Source of the DNA: Diospyros lotus
Taxonomy: Eukaryota; Streptophyta; Magnoliopsida; Ericales; Ebenaceae
Assembly (NCBI RefSeq): GCF_014633365.1
Contig: NC_068347.1
Coordinates: 12,553,655-12,617,654, forward strand
Length of the DNA stretch: 64,000 nucleotides
Direction: 5' to 3'
Every line of letters begins with the position of its first letter. Within the stretch, counting starts at the first letter, position 1. Positions 27,701 through 34,632 of this stretch are shown piece by piece. The notes below the pieces were generated by a model. The model was not told the origin of the DNA. It was given only the letters and a program-made list of their open reading frames with translations, and ran no database searches. The position numbers and the translations under genes were made by a program.

Positions 27701-30700
27701 ACTCTTCCTTAATCTTCTTCCAAGCTTCCTTTGCTGAAGTGCACACTATAATCCTAATAAAGATAGACTCAGAAACAGCTGCATGAATAGCTGATAGGGC
27801 TTTTTGAACTTTTTTGCAACCTCCTTGCTGTGATGCTTTATTTGAGAAATGGTAGGATTTTCCCTCAAAGGTGGTGGATCTTCTCCGGTCTCTGTTACCT
27901 CTCATAGATCATAAGCCTGCAGGTAAGCCTTCATTTTTATTGCCCAAGAGGCATAGTTTTCACCTGTGAATTGTGGTTGTGGTTGTGTTGTATAGTGACT
28001 GGAAGCCATCTGCAAAGTGTTTTTATCCTGCAGATTTCCTCTCAGCTTCTATGCTTCGAACAATCACAACCCTTTCTAAGATCAGATTGCAGCTCTGATA
28101 CCACTTGTTAGCTTTTTGAAGCAAAGAAATGGAGAGTAATATGTGCTGGAAAAGACCAGAAAATCTTCTACTTCTCATTCGTAAGATTATATACTAGTAC
28201 AAAATACACTTTTTCAACAGTTAACAACTACTCTTGACTAATAAAGAGACTTTGACTCCTAAATTTCAGCTAACTTTAGGCTGGACCACATATTCACAGC
28301 TCAAAAACTTTACATGCTGAAAATCTAAGAAACATCTTCCTTAATTTCTGTTGCAGCCAGTTGATCAAAACAAAGCAAAAATAAAATATTCATCAAAACA
28401 AAAAGTTACAACAGATTAGAGAACCAGTAACAATGTCACTATTCTCAACACTAACACACCAATCGAGTGAGAGTCATGGTCTGATCAAACTCACAGAACT
28501 CAATAACTATTCTAAGATTTAGTTTGGGGTGATCGAGATGACATTAAATCTCCTTCCAAGATTGAAAACTCCTTTCTGGTTATGCATACCTTGGCCAAGG
28601 CTTTTCCAATCACCAACCAACTAAAATTGCATAGAATGTTCACCTCACGTCGGAAGTCAATGGATCCCATCACATATCACCTACCTCTACGTACTAGCAG
28701 AATAGAGACCACATAGAGAATATTCCCACCTCTTGATTGGATGGTTCCGCTCAACGACAAATCTCCGACACCAACATACAAAACAATTGTGTTGCCTTCA
28801 GTCCAAAGACCAGTTACACAATCAAAAATCAATAACAGATCATTAATCTTCTCAACCATGTGACCTGTTACATATGTCACATTCAATAGATATTCAACTA
28901 ACACCTACCAACATGTCTACTATCTGCATCTCATTCTATATGGCATGTGACTCTCCATCCTTTATCATTAGCATCTCACACTAATCAAAGGTAGTAGCTC
29001 ATGTGTTTGTCCATAGTCAATTAATTATAGTGCCATTTTGAGAAATCTTAGAACTAGGAATCACTTTAAGAAATTATATACTGTAGATCTTTGTCATATA
29101 TTCTTAACAACTTAAGAATAAGATCATCAGGATATCTAGAGACTCAATTCGTATTATATTTGGAGAGCTATGAATGAAGATATAATAATCTTATTAAATA
29201 CACTAGTATGTAATGGGACTAACACTAACAAGAACCTAGAAGAATAGGGGCATCCTTTCATTACCAATCCTCAATATGTGCTGCAAAGAACATCTCGTTC
29301 AATTTTTCAGAGAACTTCTTTTATTATATGTGTGATATGTTTGTTCAAGTTTTCTTCTTTTAGTATTTTCTAAATTTTGGTAAAAAAATAAAAAAGTAGA
29401 AAGTTTGCTTAACTGGAAAACTGAAATGAAAAACCTGAACTGAGGTGCTTGGTTCTGGTTTGAGCAAGTTCAAAAACTAAGCACCTTAGTTTGGTTTGGT
29501 TCGTTTCAAAACTTGAAATTTGCACACACCTAGTTCGAGTGGCACTTACCAAGAACAAGAGGGGTGAGTAACGATTAAAATGGTTTAGACATGGGAGAAG
29601 AAGACTAATATATAGAAGCATAGAGGGAGGGAGGGAGCTGATGTAGGGTATAAATGCCTTATAGAGGATATGACCATAGATAGAGATTGTTGGAGGTTTT
29701 GAATTCATATAAGCCTACTCCACCTAGTGGGATGAAGGCTTGGGATTATTGTTATATTTTCCTAATTTTCTTGCCCTTTGATATGGTTGAATTGTTCAAG
29801 AAAAACTTAAATTACTTAAATTTATTAGTTGTGCTTATGCAGCAGTAAGCCAAGGAGATTATGCTTCTATGAGTGAAGAAGAATGGAAGAAGAGGCTCAC
29901 AGAGGAACAGTTTTATGTGGCTCGGAAAAAGGGGACTGAGAGGGCCTTTACTGGGTAGGCCAGCTTTATGTGCTGCTTGTCCAGTTGTTTTACTTACAAC
30001 TTTTCCAAGGGAAATGAAGAAAGAATATCATGCGTCAAGCTAATATTTCATTGGTTGGAAATCTCAGTAAGCATGCAAATGCCTTGCTGAAAATTCAAAC
30101 ACTGCAGAGGCAATAAATAAATGGAGAAAATACGGCTTTTGCAACTTCTGAAATTTTACTTAAGCCCACTGTTGGTTTGCATTTGGATTTCTCTTAGAAT
30201 AGGAGAGGGCGGAAGAACTGCATATGTGCGTCTCACACCAAATTAATTTGCACCTTATAATGTTGGATTGAAATCAAGTCTTTGTACCTCTGATCTTACT
30301 CGTGTGTGTTTCATCTCATGTTCAGGGAATATTGGAACACCAAAACTCCTGGGACATATAATTGTATCTGTTGTGACACTCCTTTATTTGAGTAAGCAAG
30401 CTACTTCAGTTAGGCCTTCTAACACAACACCCATTCCCTAGATCGTTCAGCATTTCCTTCTCTTTGTAGAACTGATTGGCCACTTCTCTCTTCCCTAGAT
30501 CATCAACCAAATTTGACAGCGGAACAGGCTGGCCATCATACTATCAACCGATAGGAAACAACGTGAAGTCGAAGCTTGACCTGTCTATTATTTTCATGCC
30601 CCGCCAAGAAGTTCTTTGTTCAGTATGCGATGCTCATCTTGGCCATGTCTTTGATGATGGCCCACCGCCCACGGGAAAGCGTTACTGTATCAACAGGTAT

Positions 30701-30818
30701 GCACTTTATTTTCTGGGATCCGTTATAAGTTTGTATGATATTAGTTAGCTTCAATCTTGACGTGATTTGCATTTGCATTTGTATTTGCAGTGCTTCCCTC
30801 AAATTGAAACCCAAGTAG
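6781..30818 (+). CDS. MSRB1: Peptide methionine-R-sulfoxide reductase B, plastid type, five exons
   Basis: The enzyme reduces methionine-R-sulfoxide in proteins back to methionine. Exons: 6781-6973, 29843-29954, 30326-30391, 30499-30696, 30791-30818. All introns are GT-AG, phases agree, no stop interrupts, and the product is 198 residues, close to plant MSRB1. Exon 1 is a Ser/Lys/Arg-rich leader typical of a chloroplast transit peptide. Two zinc-binding CxxC pairs are present (CICC in exon 3; CSVC in exon 4). GKRYCIN at the exon 4 end holds the catalytic Cys. [13 protein letters not shown] has Thr where 2-Cys enzymes carry the resolving Cys, so this is a 1-Cys MSRB1-like form. I chose the ATG at 6781 (context GCAATGG) because the leader length then matches the family; an in-frame ATG at 6622 is the alternative. 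The oddity is intron 1, 22,869 bp and full of transposons. The donor GTCCCT is weak. Confidence 0.9.
8300..9295. other. Unassigned repeat-like DNA
   Basis: No coding motif recognised. It reads like LTR or untranslated retroelement DNA (for example CCACCCCCACGCGCGTAGG near 8819-8837). With 12612-13124 and 28456-29400 it would form one continuous stretch once the later inserts are removed. No terminal repeats were found. Confidence 0.4.
9296..12611 (-). repeat. Solo-LTR-like block, 3.3 kb, SIRE/Copia type
   Basis: On the minus strand it starts TGTTATGAATGTTTTGATG and ends with AATTCACCCCCCTTTTGGG then TGTCTATCA, features of SIRE-type Copia LTRs. The left flank ends ATAAA. On the right, ATAAA overlaps the LTR terminus by one base, so the TSD is plausible but not perfect. 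A minus-strand TATA-like TATAAAAGG lies at 10101-10109. Upstream of it (about 10290-10760) is a cluster of TCGACTA/TAGTCGA motifs. No gag or pol was found, and 3.3 kb is long for a lone LTR, so a non-coding derivative is possible. Confidence 0.5.
12612..13124. other. Unassigned intron DNA between inserts
   Basis: Non-coding. Short direct repeats of TTAACTCTTAA-type words occur at 12700-12840. It continues the sequence left of 9296 and right of 28456 once the elements are removed. Confidence 0.4.
13130..13475 (-). repeat. Copia-2 3' LTR
   Basis: 346 bp, TG...CA ends. On the minus strand it is preceded by a purine-rich stretch (AATGTCAAGGAAGAG) that would serve as the polypurine tract. It pairs with 28106-28450. 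Confidence 0.9.
13470..15379 (-). pseudogene. Copia-2 pol: reverse transcriptase and RNase H
   Basis: The minus-strand frame holds Copia RT followed by RNase H. RT shows [19 protein letters not shown] (14825-14882), a [11 protein letters not shown] segment and the YVDD catalytic box near 14420-14435. RNase H and the tail are open from 14126 to 13470 and include [12 protein letters not shown] and the terminal [11 protein letters not shown] region common to this family. Several in-frame stops lie between 14148 and 14690. The right side ends at the Copia-3 insertion, across which the frame resumes at 25952. The enzyme would copy element RNA into DNA, but this copy cannot make a full polyprotein. 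Confidence 0.88.
15380..15587 (-). repeat. Copia-3 3' LTR
   Basis: 208 bp; pairs with 25744-25951, with about 5 differences by eye. Confidence 0.9.
15595..17053 (-). pseudogene. Copia-3 pol: reverse transcriptase and RNase H
   Basis: The frame 17053-16013 is a long, well-kept Copia RT. It has [20 protein letters not shown] at the start, [17 protein letters not shown], and the catalytic YVDD box near 16530-16545. RNase H follows in a shifted frame, 15954-15595, with [38 protein letters not shown] and the C-terminal ADVLTKGL motif. A break near 15955-16020 separates the two. The RT core looks undamaged but is not joined in frame to integrase or RNase H. The PPT and LTR lie a few bases beyond. 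Confidence 0.9.
17167..18253 (-). pseudogene. Copia-3 pol: integrase core and spacer
   Basis: An integrase core from 18253 leftwards. [12 protein letters not shown] holds the second catalytic Asp and [13 protein letters not shown] the catalytic Glu. The first Asp lies at the end of the preceding frame (HSDV near 18340). The Copia-typical [11 protein letters not shown] and [14 protein letters not shown] segments follow at about 17750-17850. A serine- and proline-rich spacer then leads toward RT. The frame breaks near 18254-18340 (a TGA after HSDV) and again near 17054-17400. Integrase would insert the cDNA copy; this copy is split by stops. Confidence 0.88.
18338..19999 (-). CDS. Copia-3 gag, protease and GAG-pre-integrase (open, 553 residues)
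   Basis: The longest intact frame in the window. Residues about 25-230 are a Copia-type gag ([19 protein letters not shown] near the start; [20 protein letters not shown]). A CX2CX4HX4C zinc knuckle ([14 protein letters not shown]) lies near residue 263, for RNA binding. The protease active site reads [10 protein letters not shown] near residue 365, whereas Copia proteases have D-S-G, so the Gly is replaced by Arg and the protease is probably inactive. GAG-pre-integrase ([15 protein letters not shown]) is near residue 500, and the frame stops just after HSDV at the integrase start. The 5' leader upstream is split by Gypsy-4. Confidence 0.9.
   Translation of the reverse strand: MSEVTSKISVVAVPTKMPATQPIHSVQITTIRLNGDNFLRWSQSVRMYIRGQGKIGYLTGDKKEPAADDPSHSIWDAENSMVMTWLVNSMNEDISSNYMCYPTAKELWDNVNQMYSDLGNQSQVFELTLKLGEIRQGNNSVTKYFHSLKRLWQDLDLFNTYEWKSTNDCNHHKKLVEDSRIYKFLAGLNIEFDEVRGRIIGWSPLPPIGDVFAGVRREESRRSVMLGKKATGESLENSALIADSTAYKAANYQRQSNEGPRVWCDHCNKPRHTHETCWKIHGKPANWKSSKQGDKSHRGVPTANVVDTNPFNKEQIDQLLQLLKSNSSSGIPSVSLAHTSRKPNALSCLHFSPWVIDSRASDHMTSSSHFFNTYTPCFGNEKIRIANGIFSSIADKGLIKLNANIHFTYVLHVLNLACNLLLVSKLCKDSNCRATFFDSHCEFQDQSLGTMIGRARMIDDLYYFDDISVGNKKAQGFSSINSILIPDTIMLWHLRLGHPSFAYLKRLFPELFKGMDYSLFQCDSCILAKNHRSTYLPKPYQASKPFYIIHSDV
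20116..20410 (+). repeat. Gypsy-4 5' LTR
   Basis: 295 bp, TG...CA; followed after three bases by the primer-binding site. It contains CCTTATAAAGCAAAGG near 20246-20261, a likely TATA box. Confidence 0.93.
20504..21452 (+). pseudogene. Gypsy-4 gag
   Basis: The start ATG at 20504 opens a coiled-coil-like N-terminus (repeated [14 protein letters not shown]). A stop at 20760 and a frameshift follow. The capsid part continues in another frame from 21018 ([42 protein letters not shown]), typical of chromovirus gag. It ends at a TAG at 21450-21452, after which the same frame stays open into the zinc knuckle and protease. Gag would form the particle and bind element RNA. Confidence 0.88.
21477..22328 (+). 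pseudogene. Gypsy-4 zinc knuckle and aspartic protease
   Basis: This is the same frame as the gag capsid part. A zinc-knuckle-like [14 protein letters not shown] lies near 21572-21613. A long acidic Glu-rich linker follows. The protease active site is [12 protein letters not shown] near 21832-21867, a normal DSG. A second protease landmark, DIVLGVEWM, is at 22039-22065. The frame ends at 22326 by a shift. The reading continues in another frame toward RT until the inverted-repeat lesion at 22355-22482. Confidence 0.88.
22355..22482. repeat. 27 bp inverted repeat marking a patched deletion in Gypsy-4
   Basis: Bases 22355-22381 reappear as the exact reverse complement at 22456-22482, 74 bp away. 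The right arm sits exactly where Gypsy-4 lacks roughly 35 codons of pol between the RPYR and VLLVKK landmarks. Confidence 0.9.
22461..23981 (+). pseudogene. Gypsy-4 reverse transcriptase, RNase H and integrase zinc domain
   Basis: RT runs from [19 protein letters not shown] through [15 protein letters not shown] and [13 protein letters not shown]. The catalytic box reads [10 protein letters not shown] near 22828-22857 where Ty3 enzymes have two Asp, so the first Asp is Gly and polymerase activity should be lost. RNase H follows ([41 protein letters not shown]). The integrase HHCC zinc region is near 23838-23950 (H and H, then CQQCKH). A TAA at 23979-23981 stops the frame, which otherwise continues into the integrase core. 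Confidence 0.92.
24003..25062 (+). pseudogene. Gypsy-4 integrase core and chromodomain
   Basis: The core shows all three acidic positions: [10 protein letters not shown], then [11 protein letters not shown], then [13 protein letters not shown]. It is followed by [18 protein letters not shown] frameshift near 24665-24700 moves the last part to another frame (24676-25062). That part has [22 protein letters not shown] and ends in a chromodomain-like [19 protein letters not shown]. Chromodomains on plant Ty3 integrases target insertion to particular chromatin. The stop is at 25060, only 19 bp before the PPT. Confidence 0.92.
25100..25394 (+). repeat. Gypsy-4 3' LTR
   Basis: 295 bp; differs from the 5' LTR at 7 positions by eye, all A/G or C/T changes. 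Confidence 0.93.
25400..25743 (-). other. Copia-3 5' leader and primer-binding site
   Basis: Untranslated leader of Copia-3 on the minus strand. The primer site TGGTATCAGAG is beside the LTR at about 25732-25742. The leader continues beyond Gypsy-4 at 20000-20110 before the gag ATG at 19999. Open frames here are not meaningful. Confidence 0.75.
25744..25951 (-). repeat. Copia-3 5' LTR
   Basis: 208 bp partner of 15380-15587; on the minus strand it starts TGCTGGAATTGTG. Confidence 0.9.
25952..27905 (-). pseudogene. Copia-2 gag, protease, GAG-pre-integrase and integrase core
   Basis: On the minus strand, gag reads 27905-27359 in broken frames ([40 protein letters not shown]). The zinc knuckle [15 protein letters not shown] near 27150-27195 has Tyr for the last Cys. 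Protease ([11 protein letters not shown] near 26985-27020) keeps DSG. GAG-pre-integrase is near 26610-26650 ([15 protein letters not shown]), followed by integrase [10 protein letters not shown]. In the core, RTGNGSEY has Gly in place of the second catalytic Asp, while [10 protein letters not shown] keeps the Glu. The frame is cut by the Copia-3 LTR at 25951. Confidence 0.88.
28106..28450 (-). repeat. Copia-2 5' LTR
   Basis: 345 bp partner of 13130-13475. The primer-binding site lies immediately inside, at about 28092-28103. Confidence 0.9.
28456..29400. other. Unassigned retroelement-like DNA
   Basis: Non-coding. It continues 8300-9295 and 12612-13124 after the inserts are removed. No LTR ends or coding motifs were found, and the 75-residue open frame at 28677-28904 has no recognisable features. 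Confidence 0.4.
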
Positions 30819-31676
30819 AAGGTAAGAGTAGTCTGTAGAGGAGAGGTATATGAGTTCATTTCAAATACAGTGAGAAACTTGTGTGTAACTGTTGCTCATT
30901 TCCGGACCACTTTTGTTCTTCAAGTGCCTCCCTTGTGATTACGCTTCTGGTGGGATTTACTATTTGGCTTTTGCTCTTATTTTCTTGATTGAAACGCTTG
31001 AAAAGTAAATTCGCCTGTTGGCCCATATAGTGTTCTCTGGAAGTAGATATCAGAATTCCAAAAGGATAATTCCAACTCAAAAGGGTGTGGCACAAAGTTA
31101 TCGCGCAAAAATGGCAATGGATGGTAGGGATGGCAACAAAACCCGTCCTCGTGGGACCCGACCCGCCCTGCCTCAATTGGTTAACAGTCCTTGATTGGGA
31201 TCAGGACGAGGCGGGGTAAATTTTGTATCAACTTTTTTTTGAGAACAGGACGGGGATGAGATGGTTAATCTCGCCCTGCACTAACAAAACTTGTCCCACC
31301 CCGTCTTTTAATACACACACACACACACACATATATAAATTTATTATTATATTTATATAAATTCGTATTTTTCATTTTTCTAGAATATTATGTACATATT
31401 TTTATTTATAAGTAAATATATGTACATATGTTTTAAACTTTTATTTTTGGGTGTCCAATTCTCTCTAAAACTCACAATTTGTATTGACCTAACCTAAATG
31501 CGCAGATAAGTTTACTGTGAACTGAAACTCGGAGCCTAAATTTTTAGATAAACATAGATAATTACATAGTTTCGCACTTAAGTAGAATCAAATTCATAAC
31601 CTCACGGTATTTCAAACTTTCGAACATGTATGACAAATCGTTTGTGTTACCCCGAAGGATTAACTTGCATTATTAT
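30819..31676. other. MSRB 3' flank with a degenerate repeat and microsatellite
   Basis: This is the 3' untranslated region and flank. From about 31126 to 31310 lies a repeat with GGGATGGCAAC and GACGAGGCGGGG words, a common dispersed plant repeat of uncertain type. It ends in (AC)n/(AT)n at 31312-31337. No canonical AATAAA signal stands out close to the stop codon. Confidence 0.5.
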
Positions 31677-34251
31677 TGTAACGACTCGTCAGAGGGCTTA
31701 GAAATTATTAAGAATTATTTAATTATTTTTCTTAATTTTTGAGTTAAAAAGGATTTTTGTCAATAAATAATTAATGTGGTATTTTAGAAATATTAAATTG
31801 TGAGGATAGCATTAAATGGGATTTAAATATGGTAATTCAAGAATTTATCTAATATTTTGAGGATAATTAGAAAAATAAGGGAATTAAAGATAATATAAAA
31901 TTTGGAAGTTTTAAAAAGATTTGGTTTTGGCATAAGGGGTTATCTCGTGTGTATATATATATATATATATGCTTATAACCCTATATTCTTCTTCACGTCG
32001 CAAGAAGAAGAAGAGAATTGAAGAAGTTGTAGTCAACTTTAAGGTTTTCTCGTAGGAGAGTTCTCAAGTTTTGCGTTCAAAGAATCAAAAGGCAAGTATC
32101 TCTCCCTGTAATTCTTTCTTATAGGTTTCATATTTAAACTCGTTATTAGTTTTTACAATTTGTATATATATATCATCGTACTAGTGAGTGTCTTAAGCAA
32201 GTTCTGTATTTTCTTTTAAACGATTTTTTCAAATACGATCTTTGAATCATTCGTGAGATTATTTCATATCGATAGGGATTTGTTTTCCCAAGAATTCTTT
32301 CAGAATGGTGTAGAGATAATCGGTTTGTTTTAGAATATGATTACTATGATCGTTCGTATTTTTCATATAAATATACAGACATCTGGATGAGAACCCCCAC
32401 ATTCGAATGGGTTTGGTCTAGGATTGTAACATCCAGATGGTCTAGAAGCCATTTGAATAGGTGAAAAATTTTCTATGAATGACATCCGAATGGCCCATGT
32501 GCATATCCGGATAGCCTTTGTGATATTTGAATGGCCCTCTTATTCGTTGAACCCTTATCCAAATAAGCCCATGTCATCTAAATATGTTTAAAGTATGTTG
32601 TGAGAGACATCCAGATGAGTCATCATCATATCTGGATGCCCTCATCACATCCGGATGCCCTTTTTTTTCTTCTATCCGGATGTCCTCTTCTTCCATCTGA
32701 ATGTGAATATGTATATAAATTTGTGTCATCCAAATGCCTTAAATCATATCTGGATGGGTCTAAGTTATTATATGTGTGATATCTGGATGGTTTTCTCATG
32801 CATCCAAATAAGTCAATGTTGATATTCGAATATGTCAGGTGTTATCCGGATGCATCTCACATAGATTGAGCCTCACATCTGAATGATTTGATTTATATTT
32901 GGATGCATCTCACATGGTATTGAGCCTCATATCTGAATGAATCCCTATAGCATCCAAATATCTTGGAGAGACATCCAAATGACCTGAATCACATCTGGGT
33001 GCCCTGATTCATATTCAAATATCTCTCATCATATCTAAATAGCTTATGCTCTATAAGCCAGTGTATCCGAATGAGTCTCCATCACATCCGAATACTTTTG
33101 ATTTAAAAGCCTTATATCTAGATATAATAGCCTGATATCCGAATAGCTTGTGAATTCCATCCGAATGAGTCTTGTGTTATTCGAATGCTATGTCTTATGC
33201 GTGTGTAACATTCGGATGAGCCTTCATCACATCCAGATGCCTTTCCCTTATATCCGAATGAACTTTATGATATCCGAATGAGTCTCCCAGTGAATCCTAA
33301 CGTAAGCTAGTATTTAAATAAAAGATTAAATACTCGCAAATATTGGAATCTCATGCCAAAATGTGATTATGTCTAACATGCCCATATCATAAATCATAAC
33401 TCGTAAAATCATTGTATTCCAATATGCTGATGATTATATGACACGCTTAGCATTATTATATGACATGTATGAGATTATGTGCATACATCCTGGTATGAGC
33501 ATGTATATGAGCATTACATTGCAGTATGTGCGCGAGGCGGCTTAGTCTGCGGGGATCCCGTAAGTTTTAGTTACAATTTAGTTTTTGTGTCGCTCGCCTA
33601 GCGACGAGCAGGAGGCTAGGGGCGCAAGGCCCACTGTATGTGCTTACAGTTTTTATAGTTACAGGATTTAGTTCAGGCAGGTATGTAATTCATATTATGT
33701 GGGCCTAAGAGTCGAAGTTGCTTACTTGCATGTTACAATTTATGTGCATTGATATCATACATATGCAACTATATAGTGATTATTAATCTCTTAGTACAAG
33801 AAAATTTAGTACCTCATGTTCTTTTACTCTGCTACAGTATTATTTCATGATTATTAGTTCTTGAGTCTTGTGGTTCACTTTGTATTCTTCACTATTCCAA
33901 GTCCTAGTGGGGGAGTTCCAGACGTAGGGCCTAATAGTGTCAAACAGTAGAGTGTGTATGGGGATCTGCTTAAGAACAAAAGATGTCTGAGAGCTATTTT
34001 GTGTCTTATGATTTTAGGAGTAATTTTATATTTTCAATCGAGGGATTACCCTTAGTCAGTGGTTAATGTTTTCATTTTATATTGATCCTCTCATAGATCA
34101 GAGTTTTGTTACAACACAATTGAGATGTTTTCAGTTATGATTAGTCAAGTTATTTATGACTCCAGATTTTAGATTCACAGTGAGTATTTATTTTATCTCT
34201 TTTTCCAGTAGCACCTTTTCCCCAGTGGCTCTGGGAGAGAGGCTGTTACAA
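31677..34251 (+). repeat. Solo LTR 'E', 2.6 kb, TSD ATTAT, with a motif array
   Basis: It starts TGTAACGACTCG and ends GGCTGTTACA, flanked by ATTAT at 31672-31676 and 34252-34256. A (TA)n tract at 31952-31970 and a 5' leader-like stretch follow in the plus direction. The reverse complement of its end matches the start of the solo LTR at 58571, and GGGATCCCCGC/GCGGGGATCCC blocks correspond, so both belong to one family. No coding region. Contains the motif array at 32370-33300. Confidence 0.88.
32370..33300 (+). repeat. Array of CATCCGGATG-like palindromic 10-mers
   Basis: Roughly forty variants of a 10 bp palindrome-like word, spaced about 20-30 bp. CATCCGAATG, CATCCGGATG, CATCTGGATG, CATCCAGATG and CATCCAAATG are frequent. 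Most variants differ at the central CG, as expected from methyl-C deamination. Confidence 0.8.
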
Positions 34252-34442
34252 TTATCATCCTTAATATCATATTTAGATTTGAGGCCTTTTTCCTTTCTCT
34301 TTTTTTCTTCCTTTCTATAACCCAAACTAATTATCATTTTAGGTAATGTTTTTGTATTTAATTTTCTACTAATTAAATTTTCTCTTTCCCTCATTAGATT
34401 CCTTTTCTCTTTAGATTCTCTCAAACTTACATTAAAACTTAG

Positions 34443-34632
34443 TACAACTTATCACCCGTAGACTGATAGGTAGTCTGAGAAGACCATATAGATGCTTGAA
34501 GATACATTAAGGTCTTGTGCCTTAGATTTTGAGGGTAACTGAGAAGAGTACCTATCATTGGTGGAATTTGTTTAAAACAACAGTTACCACAACAGCATTA
34601 GAATGACACCTTATGAGGCTCTATACGGGAGG
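34443..34632 (+). pseudogene. Ty3/Gypsy integrase fragment, cut by element M
   Basis: The plus-strand reading gives the end of a Gypsy integrase core: a YHP-TD-SE motif, then MLEDTLRSCALDFEGN and MTPYEALYGR. Stops stand where Gln or Trp codons are expected (CAG to TAG, TGG to TGA), a decay pattern typical of methylated repeats. It ends exactly at the Athila LTR start (34633), so M inserted here; the continuation would lie beyond the right edge. Confidence 0.75.

Larger units (their letters stand above)
13130..28450 (-). mobile_element. Copia-2: Ty1/Copia retrotransposon (Tork/Tnt1-like), TSD CTAAC
   Basis: Flanked by CTAAC at 13125-13129 and 28451-28455. LTRs at both ends are about 345 bp. 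Next to the right LTR (28090-28105) the minus strand reads AGTGGTATCAGAGC, the initiator-Met tRNA primer-binding site, so the element runs right to left. Domain order on the minus strand is gag, protease, GAG-pre-integrase, integrase, RT, RNase H, the Copia order. Copia-3 (15380-25951) splits it inside the region after the integrase core. Without that insert it is about 4.75 kb, a normal Copia size. By eye the two LTRs differ at about 17 positions. Confidence 0.92.
7840..29532. mobile_element. Possible hAT-like element remnant enclosing the intron inserts
   Basis: The left end reads CAGGGATGCGCAAAT and the inverted right end reads TAGGTGTGTGCAAAT; they agree at most positions, with several C/T-type changes. 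The 8 bp outside each end are GATTGAGT (7832-7839) and GTTCGAGT (29533-29540), matching at 6 of 8. Subterminal DNA on both sides (7860-8060 and 29400-29520) is rich in AACCGAACC/GGTTTGGTTC-type repeats, often seen in plant hAT elements. No transposase frame is recognised. Removing the later inserts leaves about 3 kb. Confidence 0.35.
6974..29842 (+). other. Giant intron 1 of the MSRB gene
   Basis: A 22,869 bp intron between the transit-peptide exon and the first catalytic-domain exon. The phase is 1 on both sides (exon 1 ends GGA-G, exon 2 begins CA-GTA). Bases 6974-7839 and 29533-29842 look like ordinary intron DNA. The rest is explained by transposable elements. Of the dated inserts only Gypsy-4 lies in the gene's sense direction. 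Confidence 0.85.

Noticed and set aside
28677..28904. 75-residue minus-strand open frame
   Set aside because: Short, in repeat-like DNA, without recognisable features.
32370..33300. Regularly spaced short repeats resembling a CRISPR array
   Set aside because: The words are only 10 bp and degenerate, spacing is irregular, there are no cas genes, and the region lies in a plant LTR.
34188..34424. 78-residue minus-strand Lys/Glu-rich frame
   Set aside because: It crosses the end of solo LTR E and arises from a pyrimidine-rich tract.
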